From an uncultured Lachnospiraceae bacterium (GTDB lineage: Bacteria > Bacillota > Clostridia > Lachnospirales > Lachnospiraceae): a stretch of DNA of 8,511 bases. The number at the start of each line of letters is the position of its first letter. Within the stretch, counting starts at the first letter, position 1. Where the stretch lies: the NCBI GenBank assembly GCA_910588885.1, contig CAJUSQ010000120.1:1-8511 (forward strand), written 5' to 3'. Both the position numbers and the translations under genes were made by a program. The notes beneath the pieces were generated by a model that saw only the letters and a list, made by a program, of their open reading frames with translations, ran no database searches and had not been told where the DNA came from. Shown here piece after piece: positions 1-7,375 of the stretch.

Positions 1-27
1 CCTACGCCTGCCTGGCACAGATGAAAG

Positions 28-54
28 CTGCCGCCCGGTAGTTCCGGGCGGCAG
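28..54 (-). terminator. Intrinsic terminator closing the polyphosphate operon
   Basis: A perfect 11-bp GC-rich stem (CTGCCGCCCGG pairing with CCGGGCGGCAG) encloses a 5-base loop and begins about 10 bases after the stop codon of the HAD phosphatase gene. On the minus strand the stem is followed by CTTTCAT, a short and imperfect T run. Position, stem strength and lack of T-richness on the plus-strand side favour a minus-strand Rho-independent terminator. The weak T tract is the main reservation. Bases 1-27 beyond it show no recognisable feature. Confidence 0.75.
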
Positions 55-63
55 TAAATCCAG

Positions 64-876
64 CTACATCAAAATAAATTTATCAATAATCTCCGCAATG
101 GCATCGCGTTCATTGTCGTGTTCGGTCACGTAATCCGCCGCCATTTTTACCTCTTCATAGGCATTTCTTACGGCAATTCCGGTTCCCGCCTCCCGCAGCA
201 TGGGGATGTCGTTGCGCTCGTCCCCCACGGCATAGGTATTCTCCCTTTTTACATTCAGAAACTCCCTTAAAAAGCTGACGCCAAGCCCCTTATTAATCCC
301 TTCCGGACAGTATTCCAGATATTCCCGGCTGGAAAAAAAGCTGCTGCACCGTCCGGTTTCCCAGCTCCGGTGCTCCCGCTGGAACTTTTTCAGCCTCTCC
401 TGCCCGGAAAGGCTGGCCAGCAGCACCTTGCAGGGCTCCTTATCCAATGCGTCAAAAATATTCCGCACAATCTTGGCAGACATGCCCGTGGTCTTCTGAT
501 AATAATCTAATTCCTCGTCCCACTGCTGGGCCAGCACCTGGGAATCGGAATAGGTCTGAATATGTATGTTGCTCCGATTCGCTTCCTCGAACAAATATTC
601 GACATATTCAATCGGCATCGTGTGCTCCTGCAGGATGCAGTCTGCCGAGCAATCGTAAATCACCGAACCGTTAAAGGCGATCATATAGCAGCCCGGAAGC
701 GTAAGCCCCAGCTTTTTTACCACCGTCAGCCCGCTGGATACCGGCCTTCCGGTGGCGACTACCAAATGATGGCCTGCGTCCAGCATCTGCCGGATGGCCG
801 CCCGGTTCCCCTCGGATACCGTCTTGTCGTCCCTTAACAACGTTCCGTCCAAATCCGTAAATAATATCTTTCTCAT
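64..876 (-). CDS. Cof-type HAD-superfamily phosphatase
   Basis: This is a 270-residue cytoplasmic HAD hydrolase of the Cof (IIB) subfamily, a Mg-dependent class that removes phosphate from sugar phosphates, nucleotides or flavin precursors through an aspartyl-phosphate intermediate. All four motifs are visible: motif I DLDGT at residues 8-12 (nucleophile D8, acid/base D10), motif II Thr42 in ATGR, motif III Lys196 in INKG, and motif IV GDERND at 218-223. The region between residues 80 and 190 is the type IIB cap that sets substrate choice, so the substrate cannot be read from sequence. The length is normal for the family. The ATG at 874-876 overlaps the ppk1 stop codon as ATGA. Its Shine-Dalgarno GAAGGGGG (883-890) lies inside the end of ppk1, so translation is probably coupled. 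It is the last gene of the operon. A polyphosphate-related substrate is conceivable from context only. Confidence 0.93.
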   Translation of the reverse strand: MRKILFTDLDGTLLRDDKTVSEGNRAAIRQMLDAGHHLVVATGRPVSSGLTVVKKLGLTLPGCYMIAFNGSVIYDCSADCILQEHTMPIEYVEYLFEEANRSNIHIQTYSDSQVLAQQWDEELDYYQKTTGMSAKIVRNIFDALDKEPCKVLLASLSGQERLKKFQREHRSWETGRCSSFFSSREYLEYCPEGINKGLGVSFLREFLNVKRENTYAVGDERNDIPMLREAGTGIAVRNAYEEVKMAADYVTEHDNERDAIAEIIDKFILM

Positions 877-3020
877 ACCATACCCCCTTCATCCACCGAT
901 TCCGCCGGAAGGAATACCCGCTCCTGATAGACGCCCTTATCTTTCGGAATCGCCCGTTTTGCCTCCTGGCAGAACTGCTCCTGGGAATTTACCAGCTTCT
1001 TTCCTCGTTTGTCGATTTTCTCGTAATTCCCGTCCTTCTTTAACATATGGGCCTTGACGTTATCCTCCAGCTGTACCTTTAAAATATGCTTCACCTGCTC
1101 CATCAGTGCTTCATCCTCCACCGGGAACAGGATTTCCACCCTCCGATCCAGGTTTCTGGGCATCCAGTCCGCGCTGCCCATGTAAATTTCCTCCTGCCCG
1201 TCGTTGTGGAAATAGAAAATCCGGCTGTGCTCCAGGAAATTCCCCACAATGGAACGAACCGTAATATTTTCACTGATTCCTTCAATCCCTACCTTCAGGC
1301 AGCAAATTCCCCGGACTACCAGTTCAATCTTCACCCCGGCCGCCGACGCTTCGTACAAAGCAGCAATGATATCCCGGTCACAGAGGGAATTCATCTTCGC
1401 CTTGATAAACGCCTTCTTCCCCTGGCGGGCATACTCCGTTTCCCGGTCGATCAGCTTTAAAAATTTATTGCGGAGCCACAGAGGCGCAATGATCAGCTTA
1501 TTCCAGGACAGCGGTTCCGAATAGCCGGAAAGCATGTTGAAGACCGCCGTGGCATCCTCCCCGATCGCCTCCGCACAGGTGAAAATCCCGCAGTCCGTGT
1601 AGAGTTTGGCCGTGGAATCGTTGTAATTTCCGGTTCCCAAATGGACATAGCGTCGGATGCCGTCCTCCTCCCGGCGTACCACCAGCGCAATCTTGCTGTG
1701 GGTCTTTAAACCCACCAGGCCGTAAATCACATGGCAGCCCGCCTTTTCCAGCATCTTCGCCCACACGATATTGTTTTCCTCGTCAAACCGGGCCTTCAGC
1801 TCCACCAGCACCGACACCTGTTTCCCGTTCTCCGCCGCCTGGGCCAGGGACGCAATAATCGGGGAATTCCCGCTGACCCGGTACAGGGTCTGCTTAATTG
1901 CCAGCACATCCGGGTCTACCGAAGCCTTTCGGATAAAATCCACCACCGGATCGAAGGTTTCATAGGGATGATGGAGCAGGATATCCCCCTTCCGGATTTG
2001 GGAAAAAATATCCTCTCCCGGCAGGATCTTCGGATTCCTCTGGGGCTTGTATGGCTTATACCGCAGCTCGTCGCAGCCTGCCAAACCATACATTTTCATT
2101 AGAAAAGTCAGATCCAGGGGCCCGGGAATCTTAAAAATCGCGTCCTTTGCCACATGGAGGTCTTCTTCCAGAATCGCCAGGAGCCGTTTGTCAATTTTCT
2201 CCTCAACCTCCAGCCGGATCACCTCACCCCACTGGCGCTTCTTCAGCTGCTTTTGGATTTCCTTTAACAAATCTTCCGCTTCGTCCTCGTCAATGGTCAG
2301 ATCCGCATTCCGCATAATCCGGTAAGGATAAGCGCAGATTACATTGTAATTCAAAAACAGCTGATGGATATTCCGCTCAATCACCTGCTCCAGCAGGATG
2401 AACACCTGTTCGCTCTCCGTTTTCCCGGGAATGGGAATGATCCGGTCCAATACGGAAGGCACCTGTACCGTGGCAAATTCCGTTTCCTTTTTGCCCCCGT
2501 CCTTTTTCACTAATAGGGCTGCAATATTCAAGGTCTTATTCCGGATTAACGGGAACGGGCGGGAGGCGTCCACCGCCATCGGGGTCAGGACCGGATAGAC
2601 ATTTTCCTGAAAATAACGATCCACATACTCCGCCTGGGCTTCGGTCAAATCCTCATGGGCATCCAGAATCCGGATATCATGCTGCTTTAACAAGGGCAGC
2701 AGGGAACGGTTGTAGGTGTGGTACTGCAGCTCCACCAGCTCCCGGGTGTCCTTGTTGATGACCTCTAACTGCTCCGTGGCCGTCATTCCGGCGATATCCT
2801 TTTTCTTATAGCCTGCATGTACCATATCCTTCAGGGAAGCCACCCGTACCATGAAAAATTCATCCAGGTTCGAGGAGGTAATGCTTACAAACTTCAGCCG
2901 CTCCAACAGCGGAATGGACTTATCCCTGGCTTCATTGAGCACCCGGGCGTCAAATTTCAGCCAGCTCAGCTCCCGATTCTCATAATACTCCGGATTATAA
3001 AATTCTTTTGCTCTCTCCAT
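873..3020 (-). CDS. ppk1: Polyphosphate kinase 1
   Basis: This is PPK1, which reversibly transfers the gamma-phosphate of ATP onto a growing inorganic polyphosphate chain through a phosphohistidine. The 715 residues cover all expected parts. The N-terminal domain opens with ENRELSW and contains SSNLDEFFMVRV (residues 49-60, with N51 in the ATP-binding position). A head domain follows, and then two phospholipase-D-like catalytic domains. The autophosphorylated His is H441 in LKTHSK. The second essential His is H598 in LEHSRIFYF. Metal and phosphate ligands R381 (QTLYR) and R411 (KARFDE) are present, as is the late MGSADWMPRNLDRR block at 614-627. The protein is somewhat longer than E. coli Ppk (688 aa), mainly through a charged tail after about residue 685. 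The ATG at 3018-3020 is preceded by GAGGAG (3030-3035), which overlaps the stop codon of the upstream ppx-like gene and leaves 9 bases of spacing. The 13-base gap supports co-transcription. No catalytic residue is missing, so it should be active. Confidence 0.97.
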   Translation of the reverse strand: MERAKEFYNPEYYENRELSWLKFDARVLNEARDKSIPLLERLKFVSITSSNLDEFFMVRVASLKDMVHAGYKKKDIAGMTATEQLEVINKDTRELVELQYHTYNRSLLPLLKQHDIRILDAHEDLTEAQAEYVDRYFQENVYPVLTPMAVDASRPFPLIRNKTLNIAALLVKKDGGKKETEFATVQVPSVLDRIIPIPGKTESEQVFILLEQVIERNIHQLFLNYNVICAYPYRIMRNADLTIDEDEAEDLLKEIQKQLKKRQWGEVIRLEVEEKIDKRLLAILEEDLHVAKDAIFKIPGPLDLTFLMKMYGLAGCDELRYKPYKPQRNPKILPGEDIFSQIRKGDILLHHPYETFDPVVDFIRKASVDPDVLAIKQTLYRVSGNSPIIASLAQAAENGKQVSVLVELKARFDEENNIVWAKMLEKAGCHVIYGLVGLKTHSKIALVVRREEDGIRRYVHLGTGNYNDSTAKLYTDCGIFTCAEAIGEDATAVFNMLSGYSEPLSWNKLIIAPLWLRNKFLKLIDRETEYARQGKKAFIKAKMNSLCDRDIIAALYEASAAGVKIELVVRGICCLKVGIEGISENITVRSIVGNFLEHSRIFYFHNDGQEEIYMGSADWMPRNLDRRVEILFPVEDEALMEQVKHILKVQLEDNVKAHMLKKDGNYEKIDKRGKKLVNSQEQFCQEAKRAIPKDKGVYQERVFLPAESVDEGGMV

Positions 3021-3033
3021 CTTCTCTCACTCC

Positions 3034-4569
3034 TCAACGAAATACTCTGGTTTCTTTGATACAGGGCTTTACACTGAATATTTGTTCGAAGGCATCTGCA
3101 TACAATGCAAACAAATCCTTCTCCAGCACCGTACTTTCCTTCGCTTCTATCGTAATCAGCAGCTGCTTTTCCTTCAGGGACGCTTTCACATTTTTAAATT
3201 TCTGCTTATGGCTCCGGTCCATGGCATTGGCAATCTTCAATATTGCCGCCAACTTCGCCGCTACCATATAGCCGGGCTGGTCCAAACGGTCCATCAGCTC
3301 CTCATAGGGCACCAGGGGGTTGGAATTGTAACGCACCGTACAGGCCACGATTTCCCGTTCCAGATGGGTCATCCCGATAATCTCGGAAGCCATGATAATC
3401 TGGTAGGAGCACTCCGCCTGATTCATCCGGCTGATATAGCCGCCGCAGTCGTGAAGGATGGCCGCTGCCTGCAGAAGCAGCCGTTCCCGTTTTCCCATAC
3501 CGTGGACATGCTTCATGGCATCAAAGATTACACCCGTAATCTCAAGCAATGCCTCCGTATGCCTGCTGAAGCTTTTATACCGCTCTGCCAGGGATTTGGC
3601 CGCCGACAGCACGTCTTCGTCAAAGTTATGCTCCGGCTTTATGATCTTGTGCTTATGGGCATAGTCATAGGCAATCCCGTCGCTGATGTCCACACCGGGC
3701 AGCCAGACATAATCGGCTTTGATTTCCTCCGCCATACGCCGATAGAGCACCACGGAGGGAATCAGCAGCGGATCATTTTCATTGGACAGGCTCAGTTCCC
3801 TGGAAATCTCCGCCACATTTTTCTTCTGGAGCTTTTTCATAGCCTTGAAAAAGCGTTCCGCTTCAATGGTATCGTCCTTTTTCTGCCGCTCCACGCCCTT
3901 CATGATGTCATCAATATAGTTGCCGACGAAAATCAGGTACTTGATCTCCTTTCCCGGCAGGTACAGTTCCTTGAAAATCTCCAGCTCCTTGTCAATCATC
4001 TCCTGCACCTGGACTTCATAATGGGACACCTTCGTTTCGATTCCGGAAAGCTTTTCCCGAATCTGCATAATTCCAAGGCCGATCTGCTGGGTCGCCGCCG
4101 CTTTCCCCTTCCGGAATAGGGTGATCTGCATACTGCCGCCGCCCACATCCACAAAGGCCGCGCTCTCCTGGATCATTTTTTCAAAGGGCGGCTGGAAGGC
4201 CAGGGATTTGTAGCTGATGAAACGATGCTCGGAATTGCTGATAATCTGGGCCGAGATTCCCGTACGCTGCCGAATCTGATCCAATACAAACAGCTCGTTT
4301 CCGGCGGCTCTCAGTACATGGCTGGCATAGGCCCGGTATTCCTCCACCCGGTAGCTGTCCATAATCCGGTGAAATTCCTTCAGCACCACGCACAGCTCCT
4401 CCGTCAGCTCGTAGCCTACCGCCCCTTTCGTGTAAACATCCTTCCCCAGTTCGATCCGGCTCCGGATATGGTCAATGGTACGAAGCTGCTTTCGCTGGGA
4501 TATTTCAAAAACTTTCATGCTCACTTCGTAGGAGCCGATATAAATTGCTGCAAATGTTTTGATCGCCAT
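3034..4569 (-). CDS. Ppx/GppA-family exopolyphosphatase-like protein with HD domain
   Basis: This 511-residue protein has the Ppx/GppA fold (ASKHA superfamily): domain I about residues 5-130, domain II with DVGGGS at 141-146 about 131-300, then a C-terminal HD-type helical domain about 315-500. Family members release phosphate from polyphosphate ends or hydrolyse pppGpp. Its place directly before ppk1 favours polyphosphate. E114 in IISNSEHR aligns with the catalytic Glu of the family. Two departures stand out. The first phosphate loop, usually AAIDIGSNS, reads AAIYIGSYE, with Tyr10 in place of the conserved Asp. The HD domain keeps H337, H373-D374 and D451, but the His-rich stretch usually found before the HSYYLI-like segment reads NQAECSYQII. 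It may therefore be an altered or weak enzyme, or a polyphosphate/(p)ppGpp sensor. The ATG at 4567-4569 has AAAAGGAGG upstream with 6-base spacing. Family assignment is sure, enzymatic activity is not, so I give no gene symbol. Confidence 0.9.
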   Translation of the reverse strand: MAIKTFAAIYIGSYEVSMKVFEISQRKQLRTIDHIRSRIELGKDVYTKGAVGYELTEELCVVLKEFHRIMDSYRVEEYRAYASHVLRAAGNELFVLDQIRQRTGISAQIISNSEHRFISYKSLAFQPPFEKMIQESAAFVDVGGGSMQITLFRKGKAAATQQIGLGIMQIREKLSGIETKVSHYEVQVQEMIDKELEIFKELYLPGKEIKYLIFVGNYIDDIMKGVERQKKDDTIEAERFFKAMKKLQKKNVAEISRELSLSNENDPLLIPSVVLYRRMAEEIKADYVWLPGVDISDGIAYDYAHKHKIIKPEHNFDEDVLSAAKSLAERYKSFSRHTEALLEITGVIFDAMKHVHGMGKRERLLLQAAAILHDCGGYISRMNQAECSYQIIMASEIIGMTHLEREIVACTVRYNSNPLVPYEELMDRLDQPGYMVAAKLAAILKIANAMDRSHKQKFKNVKASLKEKQLLITIEAKESTVLEKDLFALYADAFEQIFSVKPCIKETRVFR

Positions 4570-4611
4570 TGCGGCCCTCCTTTTCCTAGTTGACTGTTTC
4601 CGTCTGTGCCA

Positions 4612-5964
4612 TCACAATCTGCCGTTGAGGCAGGACACGGGCTCCCCTTCCGGTGCTGCTTCTGTTCCCAGCAGATGGTCAATGAACTGCTGGGCCGTCC
4701 TTCCGGAAAGGCCCCCATGGCTTAATTCCCATTGATTCGCCTTGGCCAGCAGCTGATCCTCCGGCAGCGTTATGTTGTTCTTAATTGCTAATTTTTTCAC
4801 AATCTCCCGGAATTCCTGGGGTGCAGGCGCCCCGTAGTAAATCGTAACCCCGAACCGGGCCACCAGGGACAGCTTCTCCTGTACCGTGTCATTTTTGTGC
4901 AGATCGTCCTGCCGCTCTTCCTTATCGCTGAATTTCTCCCGCACCAGATGCCTGCGGTTAGAGGTAGCATAGATCAAAACATTATCGGGCTTCTTCTCCA
5001 AACCGCCTTCAATCACCGCTTTTAAATACTTATATTCGATCTCAAATTCCTCAAAGGACAAATCATCCATATAAATAATGAACTTATAATTCCGGTTCTT
5101 CACCTGGGCAATCAGGGAATTCAGGTCCTGGAACTGATGCTTGTAAATCTCAATCATCCGAAGCCCCTGGTCGTAATACTGGTTCACCACCGCCTTGATG
5201 CTGGTGGATTTCCCGGTTCCCGCATCCCCGTAAAGCAGGCAATTATTGGCCTTTCTTCCTTTGACAAAAGCTTCCGTATTGGCAATCAGCTTTTCCTTTG
5301 CCAATTCATAGCCCACCAAATCGTCCAGATGCACATGGGCAATATTGGAAATCGGAACAATTTTCGCCCCTTCCGATTCATGGACGATGCAAAAAGCCTT
5401 ATGAAGACCCAGGTTCCCAACCCCGAATTCCCGATAGAACCCGGCCACCGCCTGCTGAAATTCCACAACATCCTTGGCTTGCCCCAGCTTCACAGCCAGT
5501 CCGCAAATCCGATCCCGAATCCGGCGGTTGAACACCTGTTTGCTGCCTTCCACTCTCCGGTAAGAAAGAATCTCCTTTAATATAGGAAGAAACAGCTTCT
5601 CTGCGGCCTGTTCCAGATCGTAATCAAACAGCCCCTTCAGAATTTCAAAATCATGGCTGGCAAATACATTGATGCTGCCCTCTACCTCTCCCCGGATTTC
5701 ACAGGCTTTGCTGTAAGCATTTTCATGGTTCACAATCAAAAAGGCCAGATAGTTCTGCCACAGGTTTCCTTCAAAACCATGACTCGCCGCCAGCTCTATC
5801 AGCTTATGCAGCGTTTGATAGCATAATGCCTGGATGGTCTCATGATCATCATCCGGCTCAGATCCTTCTTCCCTGGCGCAATATTCGAAAATCCGGGTGA
5901 ACTCCCATAAAATCCCTTCTTCCTCCGGAATGGAATACAAAATCAGCTCTTTTACATGTTTCAT
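4612..5964 (-). CDS. DUF815-family AAA+ ATPase
   Basis: This 450-residue cytoplasmic AAA+ ATPase belongs to the DUF815 family, whose biological role is not established. The C-terminal ATPase half shows Walker A GDAGTGKS at 246-253 (K252), Walker B FIIYMDD at 295-301 (D300, D301), sensor-1 N336 in YATSNRRH, a likely arginine finger R370 in LVARFG, and sensor-2 R422 in GGLSGRT. The set is complete, so ATP hydrolysis and ring assembly are expected. Residues 1-200 form a mostly helical N-terminal region without a motif I recognise, probably for partner binding. There is no signal peptide or membrane segment. It is the first gene after the promoter at 6036-6063 and is followed after 42 bases by the ppx-like gene, so it appears to head the polyphosphate operon. 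The ATG at 5962-5964 has AAAGGAAA about 13 bases upstream, a rather long spacing. No better in-frame start is visible. Confidence 0.9.
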   Translation of the reverse strand: MKHVKELILYSIPEEEGILWEFTRIFEYCAREEGSEPDDDHETIQALCYQTLHKLIELAASHGFEGNLWQNYLAFLIVNHENAYSKACEIRGEVEGSINVFASHDFEILKGLFDYDLEQAAEKLFLPILKEILSYRRVEGSKQVFNRRIRDRICGLAVKLGQAKDVVEFQQAVAGFYREFGVGNLGLHKAFCIVHESEGAKIVPISNIAHVHLDDLVGYELAKEKLIANTEAFVKGRKANNCLLYGDAGTGKSTSIKAVVNQYYDQGLRMIEIYKHQFQDLNSLIAQVKNRNYKFIIYMDDLSFEEFEIEYKYLKAVIEGGLEKKPDNVLIYATSNRRHLVREKFSDKEERQDDLHKNDTVQEKLSLVARFGVTIYYGAPAPQEFREIVKKLAIKNNITLPEDQLLAKANQWELSHGGLSGRTAQQFIDHLLGTEAAPEGEPVSCLNGRL

Positions 5965-6035
5965 CTTCTCACACTTTCCTTTGCCCCTATGAAGGACATT
6001 TTGCCAAACTTACAAGTACTTTATCAAATCAAAAT

Positions 6036-6063
6036 ATAATAAAATCTATATTTTATTTATCAA
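6036..6063 (-). promoter_or_regulatory. Sigma-A-type promoter of the DUF815-ppx-ppk1-HAD operon
   Basis: On the minus strand a -35 box TTGATA (6058-6063; five of six consensus bases) and a -10 box TATTAT (6036-6041; five of six) are separated by 16 bases. This predicts transcription starting near 6029 and a leader of about 65 bases before the ATPase start codon. The whole gap 5965-6140 is much richer in A and T than the genes on either side. No riboswitch or strong leader hairpin was seen in it. A second TTGATA at 6022-6027 lacks a convincing -10 box. Confidence 0.6.
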
Positions 6064-6140
6064 CCATCATCAAATCCGAAAATTTTCTTCTAAATTACTT
6101 CTTTTCTATAAACCAAATTTTATTAAATCTGGATTTATCT

Positions 6141-7271
6141 TTAATAATTTCCCAAAATCCGCAGTTCCAGCGCTTCTTCCCGTACTCCCTTCAACGCATT
6201 CTGTACGGCGCCGTCCCCAAGATTTCCTTCAAAGTCCACAAAAAACCGATATTCAAAGCTCTTATTTTTAATCGGCCTGGATTCAATTTTATTCATATTC
6301 AGATCATTATAGATAAAATGGGATAAAATCCGATACAGTGTCCCGCTTTCATGAGGAACCTCAAAACAAATACTGATTTTCCCGGCATTTTTTCGATAAA
6401 TCTGCTTCCCCGTCACAATTATAAAACGGGTACAATTCTCCTCGCTGTAATTAATGGATTCCGCCAGGACCTGAAGCCCATAAATATCTGCTGTCAGGGG
6501 ATTGGCAATAGCAGCCTGATTCCTTTGACCGTCCTCTAATACTTTCTTGGCAGACAATGCCGTATTTTTCAGAGAAATCCGTTCCCATTCCTTATGTTCA
6601 TCCAGAAAATCCACACACTGCATCAATGCCTGGGGATGGGAATAGACACAGGTAATATCGGAAAGTTCGGTTCCCGGCAGCCCTAATAAGGCATGATGAA
6701 TGAGGATTACCTGTTCTCCTACAATATAATGATCATATTCCACCAACAGATCATAATTTTCACTGACAATTCCAGCCGAAGAATTCTCTATGGGCAGCAC
6801 CGCATAATCCGCCGTTCCCTTTTGAATGGCTTCCATCGCTTCCCGCCAGGTCTCCACATGAAACGCATCCGGATCTTTTCCGAAAAATGCCTCCATTGCC
6901 ATCTGGCTGTAAGCCCCTTCCACTCCCTGGTATACCACCCGGGCCTCGGATAGCTCCAATGCTTCCTTTACTTCAAAAGCCGTATTTTCTCCTTTTCCTC
7001 CCTGAACCAAAAGCTGATACTGACGTTTCCGGCAAATTGCCATTATCTGTGTAAACAATTCATGAATACTTTTCTTAGAAAATTCACTTTGGGTCAAAGC
7101 AGCCAGACGCTCCTGCTTTTCCTGTTCCCGCTTCCGATCCAACACCGGTTTTCCTACGGCCATCTTATATTCTGCCACTTGAGCCACCAGTTCCAGCCGT
7201 TTTTCAAACAATTCCACTATTTTCCCATCAATATCGTCAATTTCATCCCGTATTTTCGACAAATCTCTCAT
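6141..7271 (-). CDS. pheA: Bifunctional chorismate mutase/prephenate dehydratase (P-protein)
   Basis: This 376-residue enzyme converts chorismate to prephenate and then to phenylpyruvate, the committed branch to phenylalanine. Three domains are visible. The AroQ-type chorismate mutase spans about 1-90, with R8, R25, K36, D45, R48 and E49 matching the E. coli active-site series R11, R28, K39, D48, R51 and E52. The prephenate dehydratase spans about 111-288, with YQGVEGAYS at 114-122, ENSSAG at 162-167 and the TRF catalytic motif at 281-283. The C-terminal ACT domain spans about 298-376, with ESRP at 330-333 and SGTLYRIL at 309-316 in place of the GAL motif, which indicates allosteric inhibition by phenylalanine. 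The length is normal for a P-protein. The start at 7269-7271 is preceded by GGGAAGGA with 7-base spacing. It sits between a hairpin upstream and an AT-rich gap downstream, so it is probably transcribed alone. No leader peptide or T-box was seen. Confidence 0.96.
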   Translation of the reverse strand: MRDLSKIRDEIDDIDGKIVELFEKRLELVAQVAEYKMAVGKPVLDRKREQEKQERLAALTQSEFSKKSIHELFTQIMAICRKRQYQLLVQGGKGENTAFEVKEALELSEARVVYQGVEGAYSQMAMEAFFGKDPDAFHVETWREAMEAIQKGTADYAVLPIENSSAGIVSENYDLLVEYDHYIVGEQVILIHHALLGLPGTELSDITCVYSHPQALMQCVDFLDEHKEWERISLKNTALSAKKVLEDGQRNQAAIANPLTADIYGLQVLAESINYSEENCTRFIIVTGKQIYRKNAGKISICFEVPHESGTLYRILSHFIYNDLNMNKIESRPIKNKSFEYRFFVDFEGNLGDGAVQNALKGVREEALELRILGNY

Positions 7272-7295
7272 GGCCCAATCCTTCCCGTTCTGCTT

Positions 7296-7325
7296 TTATT
7301 ACCTACTGTTTTCACTATTAGCCAA
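7296..7325 (-). promoter_or_regulatory. pheA: Weak candidate promoter for pheA
   Basis: On the minus strand TTGGCT (7320-7325) and TAATAA (7296-7301) are 18 bases apart, just after the hairpin that ends the lysozyme gene. The -35 box touches the edge of that hairpin, and the leader to the pheA start would be under 20 bases, just enough for its ribosome binding site. The -10 match is poor. It is listed because pheA needs some promoter between the hairpin and its start and nothing better is visible. Read-through past the hairpin is the alternative. Confidence 0.3.
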
Positions 7326-7353
7326 GTGCCCCGCAGCTTGCTGCGGGGCACTT
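7324..7353 (-). terminator. Strong hairpin after the lysozyme gene, probable terminator
   Basis: A perfect 13-bp stem (AAGTGCCCCGCAG with CTGCGGGGCACTT) closes a 4-base loop about 22 bases after the lysozyme stop codon. On the minus strand it is followed by GGCTAATAG, so there is hardly any T tract. On the plus strand it is followed by a pyrimidine-rich stretch, but no plus-strand gene needs terminating. Position suggests the 3' end of the lysozyme transcript. It could also act as an RNA-stabilising stem or partial terminator allowing read-through into pheA. Confidence 0.6.
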
Positions 7354-7375
7354 CACCTTATCTTATCTTATTTCA

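Noticed and set aside
3082..4119. Long plus-strand open frame of 345 codons opposite the ppx-like gene
   Set aside because: It lies wholly antisense to a gene with clear domain motifs. Its translation shows no recognisable family pattern, and long antisense frames are common opposite GC-rich coding sequence.
5999..6027. Second promoter with TTGATA at 6022-6027
   Set aside because: At 17-base spacing the -10 position reads GCAAAA on the minus strand, a poor match. The upstream pair at 6036-6063 is clearly better.
6111..6137. AT-rich imperfect inverted repeat after pheA, considered as a terminator
   Set aside because: The stem is short, nearly all A-T with mismatches, and is not followed by a T run on the minus strand, so it is unlikely to terminate transcription.
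7272..7375. Possible T-box, attenuator or leader peptide controlling pheA
   Set aside because: The space between the lysozyme stop and pheA is only about 100 bases and is largely taken by one hairpin. No T-box consensus and no short frame rich in Phe codons was found.
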